This document shows, piece after piece, positions 11,101 to 21,856 of a stretch of DNA of 64,000 nucleotides (positions are counted from its first letter, which is position 1; each line of letters starts with the position of its first letter). The notes beneath the pieces were generated by a model. The model did not search any database and was not told the DNA's origin. It saw only the letters and a list, made by a program, of their open reading frames with translations. Origin of the DNA: Xiphophorus maculatus (Eukaryota; Chordata; Actinopteri; Cyprinodontiformes; Poeciliidae). Position numbers and translations under genes: made by a program. The stretch lies in NCBI RefSeq assembly GCF_002775205.1, contig NC_036456.1, positions 13,667,463-13,731,462 of the forward strand, written 5' to 3'.

Positions 11101-14100
11101 TTGTTGGAGCCGCTGTGGTTGTGGTTGGAGCAGCTGTGGTTGTGGTTGGAGAAGCTGTGGTTGTTGTTGGAGCAGCTGTGGTTGTAGCTACTGTGGTTGT
11201 GGTTGGAGCAGCTGTGGTTGTAGTTGTAGCTACTGTGGTTGTGGTTGGAGCCGCTGTGGTTGTGGTTGTAGCTGCTGTGGTTGTTGTTGGAGCCGTTGTG
11301 GTTGGAGCAGCTGTGGTTGTGGTTGGAGCCTCTGTTGTTGTAGTTGGAGCAACTGTGGTTGTGGTTGTAGCTACTGTGGTTGTGGTTGGAGCCGGTGTGG
11401 TTGTTGTTGGAACCGCTGTGGTTGTAGTTGTTGTTGCTGTGGTTGTGGTTGGAGCTGCTGTGGTTGTGGTTGGAGCCGCTGTTGTTGTGGTTGGAGCAGC
11501 TGTGGTTGTTGTTGGAGCCTCTGTGGTTGTGGTTGGAGCAGCTGTGGTTGTAGTTGGAGCAGCTGTGGTTGTCGTTGGAGAAGCTGTGGTTGTTGTTGGA
11601 GTCGCTGTGGTTGTGGTTGTAGCTGCTGTGGTTGTGGTTGGAGCAGCTGTGGTTGTTGTTGGAGGAGCTGTGGTTGTGGTTGTAGCTGCTGTGGTTGTGG
11701 TTGGAGCAGCTGTGGTTGTGGTTGTAGCTGCTGTGGTTGTTGTTGGAGCCGCTGTGGTTGTGGTTGGAGCAGCTGTGGTTGTGGTTGGAGCCTCTGTTGT
11801 TGTAGTTGGAGCAGCTGTGGTTGTGGTTGTAGCTACTGTGGTTGTGGTTGGAGCCGCTGTTGTTGTGGTTGGAGCAGCTGTGGTTGTTGTTGGAGCCTCT
11901 GTGGTTGTGGTTGGAGCAGCTGTGGTTGTAGTTGGAGCAGCTGTGGTTGTCGTTGGAGCAGCTGTGGTTGTTGTTGGAGTCGCTGTGGTTGTTGTTGTAG
12001 CTGCTGTGGCTGTGGTTGGAGCAGCTGTGGTTGTTGTTGGAGGAGCTGTGGTTGTGGTTGTAGCTGCTGTGGTTGTGGTTGGAGCAGCTGTTGTTGTGGT
12101 TGGAGCAGCTGTGGTTGTAGTTGTAGCTACTGTTGTTGTGGTTGGAGCCACTGTGGTTGTGGTTGGAGCAGTTGTGGTTGTGGTTGGAGCAGCTGTGGTT
12201 GTTGTTGGAGCAGCTGTGGTTGTGGTTGGAGCAGCTGTGGTTGTAGTTGTAGCTACTGTTGTTGTGGTTGGAGCCGCTGTGGTTGTGGTTGGAGCAGCTG
12301 TTGTTGTGGTTGGAGCAGCTGTGGTTGTAGTTGTAGCTACTGTTGTTGTGGTTGGAGCCGCTGTGGTTGTGGTTGGAGCAGTTGTGGTTGTGGTTGGAGC
12401 AGCTGTGGTTGTGGTTGGAGCAGCTGTGGTTGTGGTTGGAGCAGCTGTGATTGTTGTTGGAGCAGCTGTGGTTGTGGTTGGAGCAGCTGTGGTTGTGGTT
12501 GGAGCCTCTGTTGTTGTAGTTGGAGCAGCTGTGGTTGTGGTTGTAGCTACTGTGGTTGTGGTTGGAGCCGCTGTGGTTGTTGTTGGAACCGCTGTGGTTG
12601 TAGTTGTTGCTGCTGAGGTTGTGGTTGTAGCTGCTGTGGTTGTGGTTGGAGCCGCTGTGGTTGTGGTTGGAGCAGCTGTGGTTGTTGTTGGAGCCTCTGT
12701 GGTTGTGGTTGGAGCAGCTGTGATTGTAGTTGGAGCAGCTGTGGTTGTCGTTGGAGCAGCTGTGGTTGTTGTTGGAGTCGCTGTGGTTGTGGTTGTAGCT
12801 GCTGTGGTTGTGGTTGGAGCAGCTGTGGTTGTTGTTGGAGGAGCTGTGGTTGTGGTTGTAGCTGCTGTGGTTGTGGTTGGAGCAGCTGTTGTTGTGGTTG
12901 GAGCAGCTGTGGTTGTAGTTGTAGCTACTATTGTTGTGGTTGGAGCCGCTGTGGTTGTGGTTGGAGCAGTTGTGGTTGTGGTTGGAGCAGCTGTGGTTGT
13001 GGTTGGAGCAGCTGTGGTTGTGGTTGGAGCAGCTGTGATTGTTGTTGGAGCAGCTGTGGTTGTGGTTGGAGCAGCTGTGGTTGTGGTTGGAGCCTCTGTT
13101 GTTGTAGTTGGAGCAGCTGTGGTTGTGGTTGTAGCTACTGTGGTTGTGGTTGGAGCCGCTGTGGTTGTTGTTGGAACCGCTGTGGTTGTAGTTGTTGCTG
13201 CTGAGGTTGTGGTTGTAGCTGCTGTGGTTGTGGTTGGAGCCGCTGTGGTTGTGGTTGGAGCAGCTGTGGTTGTTGTTGGAGCCTCTGTGGTTGTGGTTGG
13301 AGCAGCTGTGATTGTAGTTGGAGCAGCTGTGGTTGTCGTTGGAGCAGCTGTGGTTGTTGTTGGAGTCGCTGTGGTTGTGGTTGTAGCTGCTGTGGTTGTG
13401 GTTGGAGCAGCTGTGGTTGTTGTTGGAGGAGCTGTGGTTGTGGTTGTAGCTGCTGTGGTTGTGGTTGGAGCAGCTGTTGTTGTGGTTGGAGCAGCTGTGG
13501 TTGTAGTTGTAGCTACTATTGTTGTGGTTGGAGCCGCTGTGGTTGTGGTTGGAGCAGTTGTGGTTGTGGTTGGAGCAGCTGTGGTTGTGGTTGGAGCAGC
13601 TGTGGTTGTGGTTGGAGCAGCTGTGATTGTTGTTGGAGCAGCTGTGGTTGTGGTTGGAGCAGCTGTGGTTGTGGTTGGAGCCTCTGTTGTTGTAGTTGGA
13701 GCAGCTGTGGTTGTGGTTGTAGCTACTGTGGTTGTGGTTGGAGCCGCTGTGGTTGTTGTTGGAACCGCTGTGGTTGTAGTTGTTGCTGCTGAGGTTGTGG
13801 TTGTAGCTGCTGTGGTTGTGGTTGGAGCCGCTGTGGTTGTGGTTGGAGCAGCTGTGGTTGTTGTTGGAGCCTCTGTGGTTGTGGTTGGAGCAGCTGTGAT
13901 TGTAGTTGGAGCAGCTGTGGTTGTCGTTGGAGCAGCTGTGGTTGTTGTTGGAGTCGCTGTGGTTGTGGTTGTAGCTGCTGTGGTTGTGGTTGGAGCAGCT
14001 GTGGTTGTTGTTGGAGGAGCTGTGGTTGTGGTTGTAGCTGCTGTGGTTGTGGTTGGAGCAGCTGTTGTTGTGGTTGGAGCAGCTGTGGTTGTAGTTGTAG

Positions 14101-17100
14101 CTACTGTTGTTGTGGTTGGAGCCGCTGTGGTTGTGGTTGGAGCAGTTGTGGTTGTGGTTGGAGCAGCTGTGGTTGTTGTTGGAGCAGCTGTGGTTGTGGT
14201 TGGAGCAGCTGTGGTTGTAGTTGTAGCTACTGTGGTTGTGGTTGTAGCCGCTGTGGTTGTGGTTGGAGCAGCTGTGGTAGTGGTTGGAGCCTCTGTTGTT
14301 GTAGTTGGAGCACCTGTGTTTGTGGTTGTAGCTACTGTGGTTGTGGTTGGAGTCGCTGTGGTTGTGGTTGGAGCCGCTGTGGTTGTTGTTGGAGCCGCTG
14401 TGGTTGTAGTTGCTGCTGCTGTGGTTGTGGTTGGAGCCTCTGTGGTTGTGGTTGGAGCAGCTGTGGTTGTAGTTGGAACAGCTGTGGTTGTGGTTGGAGC
14501 AGCTGTGGTTGTTGTTGGAGCCGCTGTGGTTGTAGCTACTGTGGTTGTGGTTGTAGCCGCTGTGGTTGTGGTTGGAGAAGCTGTGGTTGTTGTTGGAGCC
14601 GCTGTGGTTGTGGTTGTAGCCGCTGTGGTTGTTGTTGGAGCCGCTGTCGTTGTGGTTGGAGCAGCTGTGGTTGTGGTTGGAGCCTCTGTTGTTGTAGTTG
14701 GAGCAACTGTGGTTGTGGTTGTAGCTACTGTGGTTGTGGTTGGAGCCGCTGTGGTTGTTGTTGGAACCGCTGTGGTTGTTGTTGGAGGAGCTGTGGTTGT
14801 GGTTGTAGCTGCTGTGGTTGTGGTTGGAGCAGCTGTTGTTGTGGTTGGAGCAGCTGTGGTTGTAGTTGTAGCTACTGTTGTTGTGGTTGGAGCCGCTGTG
14901 GTTGTGGTTGGAGCAGTTGTGGTTGTGGTTGGAGCAGCTGTGGTTGTTGTTGGAGCAGCTGTGGTTGTGGTTGGAGCAGCTGTGGTTGTAGTTGTAGCTA
15001 CTGTGGTTGTGGTTGTAGCCGCTGTGGTTGTGGTTGGAGCAGCTGTGGTTGTGGTTGGAGCCTCTGTTGTTGTAGTTGAAGCAGCTGTGGTTGTGGTTGT
15101 AGCTACTGTGGTTGTGGTTGGAGCCGCTGTGGTTGTGGTTGGAGCCGCTGTGGTTGTGGTTGGAGCAACTGTGGTTGTGGTTGGAGCCTCTGTGGTTGTC
15201 GTTGGACCAGCTGTGGTTGTGGTTGTAGCAGCTGTGGTTGTGGTTGTAGCTGCTGTGGTTGTGGTTGTACCTGCTGTGGTTGTGGTTGGAGCAGCTGTGG
15301 TTGTGGGTGGAGCAGCTGTGGTTGTTGTTGGAGGAGCTGTGGTTGTAGTTGCTGTGGTAGTGGTTGTAGCTGCTGTGGTTGTGGTTGGAGCAGCTGTGGT
15401 TGTGGTTGTAGCTACTGTGGTTGTGGTTGTAGCTGCTGTGGTTGTGGTTGTAGCTGCTGTGGTTGTGGTTGGAGCCGCTGAGGTTGTTGTTGGAGGTACT
15501 GTGGTTGTGGTTGGAGCCACTGTGGTTATGGTTGGAGCCGCTGTGGTTGTGGTTGGAGCAGTTGTGGTTGTGGTTGGTGCAGCTGTGGTTGTTGTTGGAG
15601 CCGCTGTGTTTGTGGTTGGAGCTGCTGTGGTTGTGGTTGGAGCCGCTGTGGTTGTGGTTGTAGCTGCTGTGGTTGTTGTTGGAGCCGCTGTGGTTGTGGT
15701 TGGAGCAGCTGTGGTTGTGGTTGGTGCCTCTGTTGTTGTAGTTGGAGCAGCTGTGGTTGTGGTTGTAGCTACTGTGGTTGTAGTTGGAGCAGCTGTGGTT
15801 GTGGTTGTAGCTACTGTGGTTGTGGTTGTAGCTGCTGTGGTTGTGGTTGTAGCTGCTGTGGTTGTGGTTGGAGCCGCTGTGGTTGTTGTTGGAGGTACTG
15901 TGGTTGTGGTTGGAGCCACTGTGGTTATGGTTGGAGCCGCTGTGGTTGTGGTTGGAGCCGTTGTGGTTGGAGCCGCTGTGGTTGTAGTTGTTGCTGCTGT
16001 TGTTGTGGTTGTAGCTTCTGTGGTTGTGGTTGGAGCTGCTGTGGATGTTGTTGGAGCAACTGTGGTTGTGGTTGGAGCCTCTGTGGTTGTCGTTGGACCA
16101 GCTGTGGTTGTGGTTGGAGCAGCTGTGGTTGTGGTTGTAGCTGCTGTGGTTGTGGTTGTAGCTGCTGTGGTTGTGGTTGGAGCAGCTGTGGTTGTGGGTG
16201 GAGCAGCTGTGGTTGTTGTTGGAGGAGCTGTGGTTGTAGTTGCTGTGGTAGTGGTTGTAGCTGCTGTGGTTGTGGTTGGAGCAGCTGTGGTTGTGGTTGT
16301 AGCTACTGTGGTTGTGGTTGTAGCTGCTGTGGTTGTGGTTGTAGCTGCTGTGGTTGTGGTTGGAGCCGCTGTGGTTGTTGTTGGAGCTACTGTGGTTGTG
16401 GTTGGAGCCGCTGTGGTTGTGGTTGGAGCAGCTGTGGTTGTGGTTGGTGCCTCTGTAGTTGGAGCAGCTGTGGTTGTGGTTGGAGCAGCTGTGGTTGTGG
16501 TTGGTGCCTCTGTAGTTGGAGCAGCTGTGGTTGTGGTTGTAGCTACTGTGGTTGTGGTTGTAGCTGCTGTGGTTGTGGTTGTAGCTGCTGTGATTGTGGT
16601 TGGAGCCGCTGTGGTTGTTGTTGGAGCTACTGTGGTTGTGGTTGGAGCCACTGTGGTTGTGGTTGGAGCAGCTGTGGTTGTGGTTGGAGCCGTTGAGGTT
16701 GGAGCTGCTGTGGTTGTGGTTGGAGCAGCTGTGGTTGTGGTTGTAGCTGCTGTTGTTGTTGTTGGAGCCGCTGTGGTTGTGGTTGGAGCAGCTGTGGTTG
16801 TGGTTGGAGCCTCTGTGGTTGTAGTTGGAGTTGCTGTGGTTGTGGTTGGAGCAGCTGTGGTTGTGGTTGTAGCTGCTGTTGTTGTTGTTGGAGCCGCTGT
16901 GGTTGTGGTTGGAGCAGCTGTGGTTGTGGTTGGAGCCTCTGTGGTTGTAGTTGGAGCAACTGTGGTTGTGGTTGGAGGAGCTGTGGTTGTGGTTGTAGAA
17001 ACTGTTGTTGTAGTTGGTGCTTCTGTGGTTGTAGTTGGAGCAGCTGCAGTTGTGGTTGGAGCAGCTGTGGTTGTGGTTGGAGCTGTTGTGGTTGTGGTTG

Positions 17101-18422
17101 GAGCCACAGTGGTTGTAGTTGGAACAGCTGTAGTTGTGGTTGTAGTAGCTGTGGTCGTGGATGGAGCCTCTGTGGTTGTGGTTGTAGCAACTGTTGTTGT
17201 AGTTGGAGCTTCTGTGGTTGTAGTTGGAACTGCTGCAGTTGTGGTTCGAGCAGCTGTGGTTGTGGTTGGAGCTGTTGTGGTTGTGGTTGGAGCCACAGTG
17301 GTTGTAGTTGGAACAGCTGTAGTTGTAGTTGGAACAGCTGTGGTTGTAGTTGCAATAACTGTGGTTGCTGTTGGAGCAGCTGTAGTTGTTGTTGGAGCAG
17401 CTGTAGTTGTAGTTGGAGCCGCTGTTGTTGTGGTTGGAGCCACTGTAGTTGTAGTTGGAGCCACTGTGGTTGTAGTTGGAGCCACTGTGTTTGTAGTTGG
17501 AGCCGTTGTGGTTGTAGTTGGAATAACTGTGGTTGTGGTTTGAGCCGCTGTGGTTGTGGTTGGAGCCTCTGTGGTTGTGGTTGGAGCTGTTGTGGTTGTG
17601 GTTGGAGCCACAGTGGTTGTAGTTGCAACAGCTATAGTTGTAGTTGGAACCGCTGTAGTTGTAGTTGGAGCCTCTGTGGTTGTAGTTGGAGCAGCTGTGG
17701 TTGTAGTTGGAGCCGCTGTTGTTGTGGTTGGAGCCGCTGTAGTTGTAGTTGGAGCCGCTGTGGTTGTAGTTGGAGCAGCTGTGGTTGTAGTTGGAGCTGC
17801 TGTTGTTGTGGTTGGAGCTGCTGTAGTTGTAGTTGGAGCCGCTGTTGTTGTGGTTGGAGCCGCTGTGGTTGTAGTCGCTGTGGTTGTAGTTGGAGCTGCT
17901 GTGGTTGTAGTTTGAACATCTGTGGTTGTGGTTGGATCTGTTGTGGTTGTAGTTGGAGCAACTGTGGTTGTAGTTGGAACATCTGTGGTTGTAGTTGGAG
18001 CAACTGTGGTTGTAGTTGGAGCAGCTGTGGTTGTAGTTTCAGCGGCTGTGGTTGTTGTTGGAGCTACTATTGTAGTAGTAGTAGCTGTGGTTGTAGTTGG
18101 AGCAGCTGTGGTTGTTGTTGTAACAGCTGTGGTTGTAGTTGGAGCAGCTGTTGTTGTAGTTGGAGCAGCTGCTGTTATCTGAGCTGTAGTTGTTGTTATC
18201 TGTGTTACTACTGAATCAAGAAAACAGTTTATTAATCCTTATTATTATTCACATATAGAGATTTTTGTTTGCTCTACTGAGATTTACGTTATTTTGTGCA
18301 GCTCTTTTGGAGCTAAAATCATATATTCAGGACCGTGTCTTTCCACCCTCAACCTTATTTTGTCTAATCTCTTACTTACCTGCTAGGATTAGTAGCAATG
18401 GTATTACGTTTCCAACCCCCAT
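1..18422 (-). CDS. Giant SEA-domain mucin-like gene, 3' end outside window
   Basis: Model: complement of join(<1..2160, 2388..2536, 2625..2686, 3080..18210, 18380..18422). All junctions have GT donors and AG acceptors and the reading phase is kept across every one (1, 0, 2, 1). The first 14 codons plus a split Val give a signal peptide (MGVGNVIPLLLILAVV). About 5,000 residues of Thr-rich heptad-like repeat follow, then an SEA domain (about residues 5028-5128), then a second Thr-rich region. At least 5,848 residues are encoded in the window. This is the layout of a secreted or membrane mucin whose Thr residues would be densely O-glycosylated. Whether it ends in a transmembrane segment cannot be seen. 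The open frame continues upstream of the GTG at 17611 to the splice acceptor at 18211-18212, so the giant exon is longer than a start-codon-based ORF suggests. The orthologue is not recognisable from repeat sequence alone. Confidence 0.8.
2388..2686 (-). CDS. SEA domain exons of the giant mucin gene
   Basis: Two exons, 2686-2625 (62 nt) and 2536-2388 (149 nt), complete the SEA domain begun at the end of the giant exon. Acceptors are TTTCTCCACATAG and ACATTTGCAG; donors are ATTCAG|GTAATT and CCCAG|GTAAGAG. The spliced protein reads HIINR-LDPLFRRSFPSFQK, then MRFSAGSIINSVDLEF, then a DTLIKDILVNEAS-type helix and a short strand ending VAISDP. The FxxGSIIN segment matches the G-S-[VI]-[VI] autocleavage site of SEA domains, at about residues 5081/5082 and one codon past the exon junction. 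SEA domains of this family fold around the cleaved bond and hold the two mucin subunits together. Self-cleavage here is inference from the motif. Confidence 0.8.
3080..18210 (-). repeat. 15.1-kb single exon of 21-bp Thr-mucin repeats
   Basis: This exon holds 5,043 complete codons with no stop. The unit is 21 bp on the minus strand, coding for variants of TTTT[AV]A[PT]. Common substitutions put Glu, Val, Pro, Ser or Ile at the positions after the Thr run. Thr makes up more than half of the residues, Ala and Pro most of the rest. Cys is absent, and aromatic residues are absent, from the repeat part. The last 36 codons change character (LTFKSNEVFTSDLGDPSTSG and onward) and start an SEA domain. 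The exon ends CGT|GTATGT. Repeats are packed into higher-order blocks (see findings). Because 21 is divisible by 3 and the unit lacks stops in several frames, both strands show long shadow ORFs. Confidence 0.85.
12340..14100 (-). repeat. Three tandem 588-bp higher-order blocks in the mucin exon
   Basis: A rare unit variant reading GTGATTGTTG on the plus strand (an ITAAP unit in protein) occurs at 12447, 13035 and 13623, exactly 588 bp apart. A second rare variant, TGCTGAGG, occurs at 12611, 13199 and 13787 with the same spacing. A third, CTACTATTG, is seen only in the first two copies. So 28 heptads (196 residues) were duplicated as a block at least twice and recently enough to stay nearly identical. 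Confidence 0.85.
18380..18422 (-). CDS. Signal-peptide exon of the giant mucin gene
   Basis: ATG at 18422-18420 is followed by 14 codons reading MGVGNVIPLLLILA, with one base left over. The donor is CAG|GTAAGT (donor bases 18379-18374). The leftover G joins TA of the next exon to make GTA (Val), after which the protein runs TQITTTTAQ into the repeats. The hydrophobic run of about 12 residues suits a cleaved signal peptide. TTTACGTTGCAG just upstream looks like a splice acceptor, so an untranslated first exon probably lies further up. I see no TATA box close by. Intron 1 is only 169 bp. Confidence 0.75.
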
Positions 18423-19334
18423 CCTTTTCTGATCTTTAGTCTGCAACGTAAAGAAAATCTATCTTAATCAATTTTCAATGTCATCTCCATAATTTTTTGT
18501 AGTAACTGAGCCTTTATTATGTGCTAAACCCATTTTATTTTGATATGTTTTTAAAGTTTTTTCAGTAAACTTTAAGTCTTGTTTCATCCAAATTCTTTCT
18601 TGATCACATTTGTGGACACATAACAGCAAAGATGAAACAAAATCACCTCAAAAACAGAAAGTAAATAATGTTATTTAATAAAATGGTTTCTATTACTTTT
18701 GTATTGACATGTTCCTATTCTTTAATCAAATGAGTGATGTGGTAATACTTCAACAAAGTAGCTAAGCTACTGAAATCATGACTAAATTAAGTCATTATGT
18801 CATTCATATGTATAAATTAACCGACTAATTCTTTAAACTAAGTACAATCTGTATTTTTTGAGTTTAATATTTGTGTAGGTGATGTCTCATTTAAATCATT
18901 CAACTGGTCAAAACACAAATCACAACAACTTTTATCTTTTAAGGAGAGTAGTTTAATTGCTCTCCCCAAAATGAGATAGAGCTAGATAGAGCTTATAGGT
19001 TGCCAAAATTTTTAGTGTTTCAGAAAATTAGCCTAACCTTAATATTAAATTGTGATTCAAGGATGAGTAGTTTTTGTCTTATATACTACTTCTTAATTAT
19101 TCTGCAGAGGAAATCAGTGCAACAAATGGAAAATGCTGATTGTGATGAAACAAGGAGCAGTCACATGGTTCACTTATTTTTCTCTCTTGGGTTCAGTTCA
19201 AGCAGCGTGAAGGATTGTGGGTATTCAACTATCATTACTGGTCTTGCATGCACTTCTCTCTAAATACATAATATTGAAACTATGAATGAGTCAAAGGTCC
19301 ATTGTTTGGAAGTCATGTGGAATAAAAAAAGAAT

Positions 19335-19380
19335 CTAATCAAATGTCATATCTACATCTTCTCTGCGATTTCTTCTAAAC
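19335..19380 (-). CDS. Candidate terminal exon of an unassigned gene
   Basis: A strong acceptor on the minus strand (a run of T, then GTTTGTTGAACAG) precedes an open stretch reading FRRNRREDVDMTFD and a TAG stop at 19337-19335. One base precedes the first full codon, so it needs an upstream exon ending with two extra bases. The exon at 20483-20382 has that phase, and joining them would give ...YSC-R-FRRNRRED. The basic-then-acidic tail resembles a short cytoplasmic tail, but no membrane segment was found. A chance match remains possible. Confidence 0.3.
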
Positions 19381-20381
19381 CTGTTCAACAAACAAAAAAA
19401 AAGTTTTAATTAACTTTAACTGAAAACATATTTTAATGTTTCTTTTATGGAATGGGATTTTTTAATTTATTTTCTTCCTGAATAAGTTCTCAATAGGATC
19501 TAATAATTAGTAGATCCTGTAAGATGTAGTACAGTGCTTTTTATCATGTGGGATAATGTAAAGAAAGGAGTGAGAGTGACCCGGACTATCAGTGTCCACT
19601 TTAGTTCTTAATCAGTGGTATAAAAATAACATGTAAAATAAAAATTTATGAGTTTTTAGAATACTTAGAAGTTTCACTGAGTTTTTTTTTTGTGCAAATA
19701 TCACACTAATTTAATTAAAATCAAGAGAGAAAGAGAGAATTTGGTTTAAATCTGAGCGGGTTGACTGTACATGTTAAGAAAAGTTTATCACTGAAACAAT
19801 GTTTTATAAACCAGTGCTTTGGGACTTATAGTGATGAACTGTTCTATACTGTAGTGTGCAGTTTCCATGTGCTCTATTTGAAACTGACTTTTCTAACACA
19901 GCAGTCCAATAGCAAGGATATTTATTTCTATGGTTAATCTAAACTAACCTCAGGCATAAGTCATGCATGTTTTGTTTTTTATCCCACACCTCCCTAAAAG
20001 TAGGGAGTGGAAATGGTTAAATAGTAGTTATGAAATAGTTGTAAAACAGACAAGCAGACGTTAATGTTAAAACAGACTAGAGAATAATAAGGTATTTACA
20101 TTGTATTTGTCTTAAAATACAAAATAAATATTATGAGTCTTGAAATATAATAAATAAAAAAAATCTATTATTTAGATTTTGATACCACAACAAAAATGTT
20201 GTAATTATGTTATAGTGAATTTGTACAAGGCAAAATTTCCCAATTAGAATCTTTTACATTGCACATTGCACAAACATCACACAATGTCTAATATTACATG
20301 AATTTGACTGATAAGGAATTAGATTTAGACTATAAAAGCTCTCATCACTTTAACTAACAACGAAGTCAGTAATCCACTTAC

Positions 20382-20483
20382 CTGCAGCTGTATTCAAGTT
20401 CAAGTGCTTCTTTAAAACTTTCCTGCTGCTCCCTTAACTCATCAGATGCCACAATGATGTTGGCCCTTATATATAACCTGCAT
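20382..20483 (-). CDS. Candidate internal coding exon, family unknown
   Basis: The segment is bounded by a good acceptor (CGTCGTCCTACTTTTCAG) and a consensus donor (CTGCAG|GTAAGTGG). Only one frame is open. It gives 33 residues containing RLYIRANIIVASDELREQQ and ending ALELEYSC. The composition is protein-like rather than random. A segment at about 20643-20680 ends CAGAG|GTAAGC in a matching phase and contains an ATG, so it could be a start exon, but an in-frame stop sits just before it. I do not recognise the protein. Confidence 0.4.
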
Positions 20484-21746
20484 CTGAAAAGTAGGACGAC
20501 GGAAAGGAATTCATGTTCATTCTCCTAGGGATGTTTGTGAATTGACAGGTAAAAGAAAAAAAATCTTTTGGCTCAGACTCAGTTTTAGAGGCATGTATTG
20601 TTTATTCATTCCACTGAAGTGGTCAGACCACAAGCTAGCTTACCTCTGTTCCATGTTGGTACAGTTTCACTTTAAAATTTAAGTATTGATGTCAACAATG
20701 ATAAGATGTTAATGTTTGCATGTCCAAATTATTTATCTTTACTTTATGGTCTGAAAGGTTAGGTAGACGCTTGAGTTTCTCGGATTGAAGGTCTGTTTTC
20801 TTAAACATTGAGACTAAGAAAACAATACACACAATGTGTGAAATACAAAAGATAGGTGCATTTGTTCCATTTTTTTGCAACAAGCCTAGCAAGCTCTTAA
20901 AGAAATATGCTTTAGAAGCTTGCCAGATCAGTCACAGAGTGAACCGGATAGCGTGATTGGATGTAGAAGCTGTTTTTCTTGGCAAAACAAATTCAAAGGC
21001 ATGGGTGCAATGTGACATTTTCAATAAAAAAAATTAATCAAGCAAATCAGAGCACTGACACATTTATTTTCAGACGTCATTGGCACTGACATTTTTACTT
21101 TCCTGGCTTGATGTGAACTTGCATGACATTGATTTACTGTGTCACAATTAAGGACAGTAGGACCTAAGGTGTACCTTTTTAATTAGCAACATTTATTTTA
21201 AACTTCACTGACCTAAAACAACTATGAAAAACGCAGTTGAAAACTATGAAAACATGACAAAGTACTTAGGGATAAATAAATAAAACATCTCATCAGTTCT
21301 AAAACGTGAGAAAAGATAAAGAATAAAGATAAAGAAGTAGATAAAGAAATATTTGCAGCAGTTTTTGAAACAGAAGTTGATCTCTTTAAAACTTTTATAG
21401 TCCTCCTCACTGTGCATATGGTAAGACAAATCTCCATATCCAGCCTTGGTTGTCACATTTCCAGTTATAAGTTTTTGAAATAATTCCTTAGACTCTAAAC
21501 ATGGACAAGGTTAGACCACTAGCAATTTCTTTACAATAAATAAAGATCAACGTTCAGCTTGTAATAAAGGAGTCTTTCCTTTCCACTGCCACCTCATGCT
21601 TGCTTAGGAGAAGGGACTGCTCCAATGACAGCAGTGTGCATCATAGACAGACAAAAAAAAAATTCCCAACTATCAATTGTCTTGCAGCTAGAATGCTATG
21701 CTATGCTTGCCACTGTGGCCATACAGTTTTACATTAAAGTTCTCAC

Positions 21747-21856
21747 CTGCTTTTCAAACATGCCAAATGTAGACGTAATAACAGCACCCGTAATCTGGTC
21801 CTGGTCTAGTATATTGAATTGCAGGTGGTACGTCACACATTTCCATATCCTCCTCC
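21747..21856 (-). CDS. Candidate coding exon, family unknown
   Basis: One minus-strand frame is open and reads YHLQFNILDQDQITGAV, then ITSTFGMFEKQ, before a CAG|GTGAGA donor. The acceptor is uncertain: AAAATACAG at 21857-21858 has a poor pyrimidine tract, and ATACTAG further in is an alternative. The exon ends in phase 0, which does not fit directly onto the exon at 20483. It could belong to either mucin gene, to a separate small gene or to none. It is listed because of the donor and the protein-like frame. Confidence 0.3.

Noticed and set aside
3057-17543. A 4,828-codon plus-strand ORF rich in Val and Gly (VVVVGAA), and a similar 738-codon ORF at 63-2279
   Set aside because: It is the antisense of the Thr repeat. 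The 21-bp unit lacks stops in several frames, and splice signals, signal peptide and SEA domain all support the minus strand.
979-17628. QPQ-rich and LWLWLE-rich ORFs inside the repeat (for example 16627-17628 minus, 6574-6831 plus)
   Set aside because: Other-frame translations of the same repeat unit, with no independent start or splice support.
3190-18180. Antifreeze glycoprotein gene, because of Thr-Ala-rich repeats
   Set aside because: Those proteins use an Ala-Ala-Thr tripeptide with processing spacers. Here runs of four to five Thr, Pro-bearing heptads and an SEA domain indicate a mucin.
1-18180. CRISPR-like array
   Set aside because: The periodic repeats have no unique spacers and encode protein; the sequence is eukaryotic.
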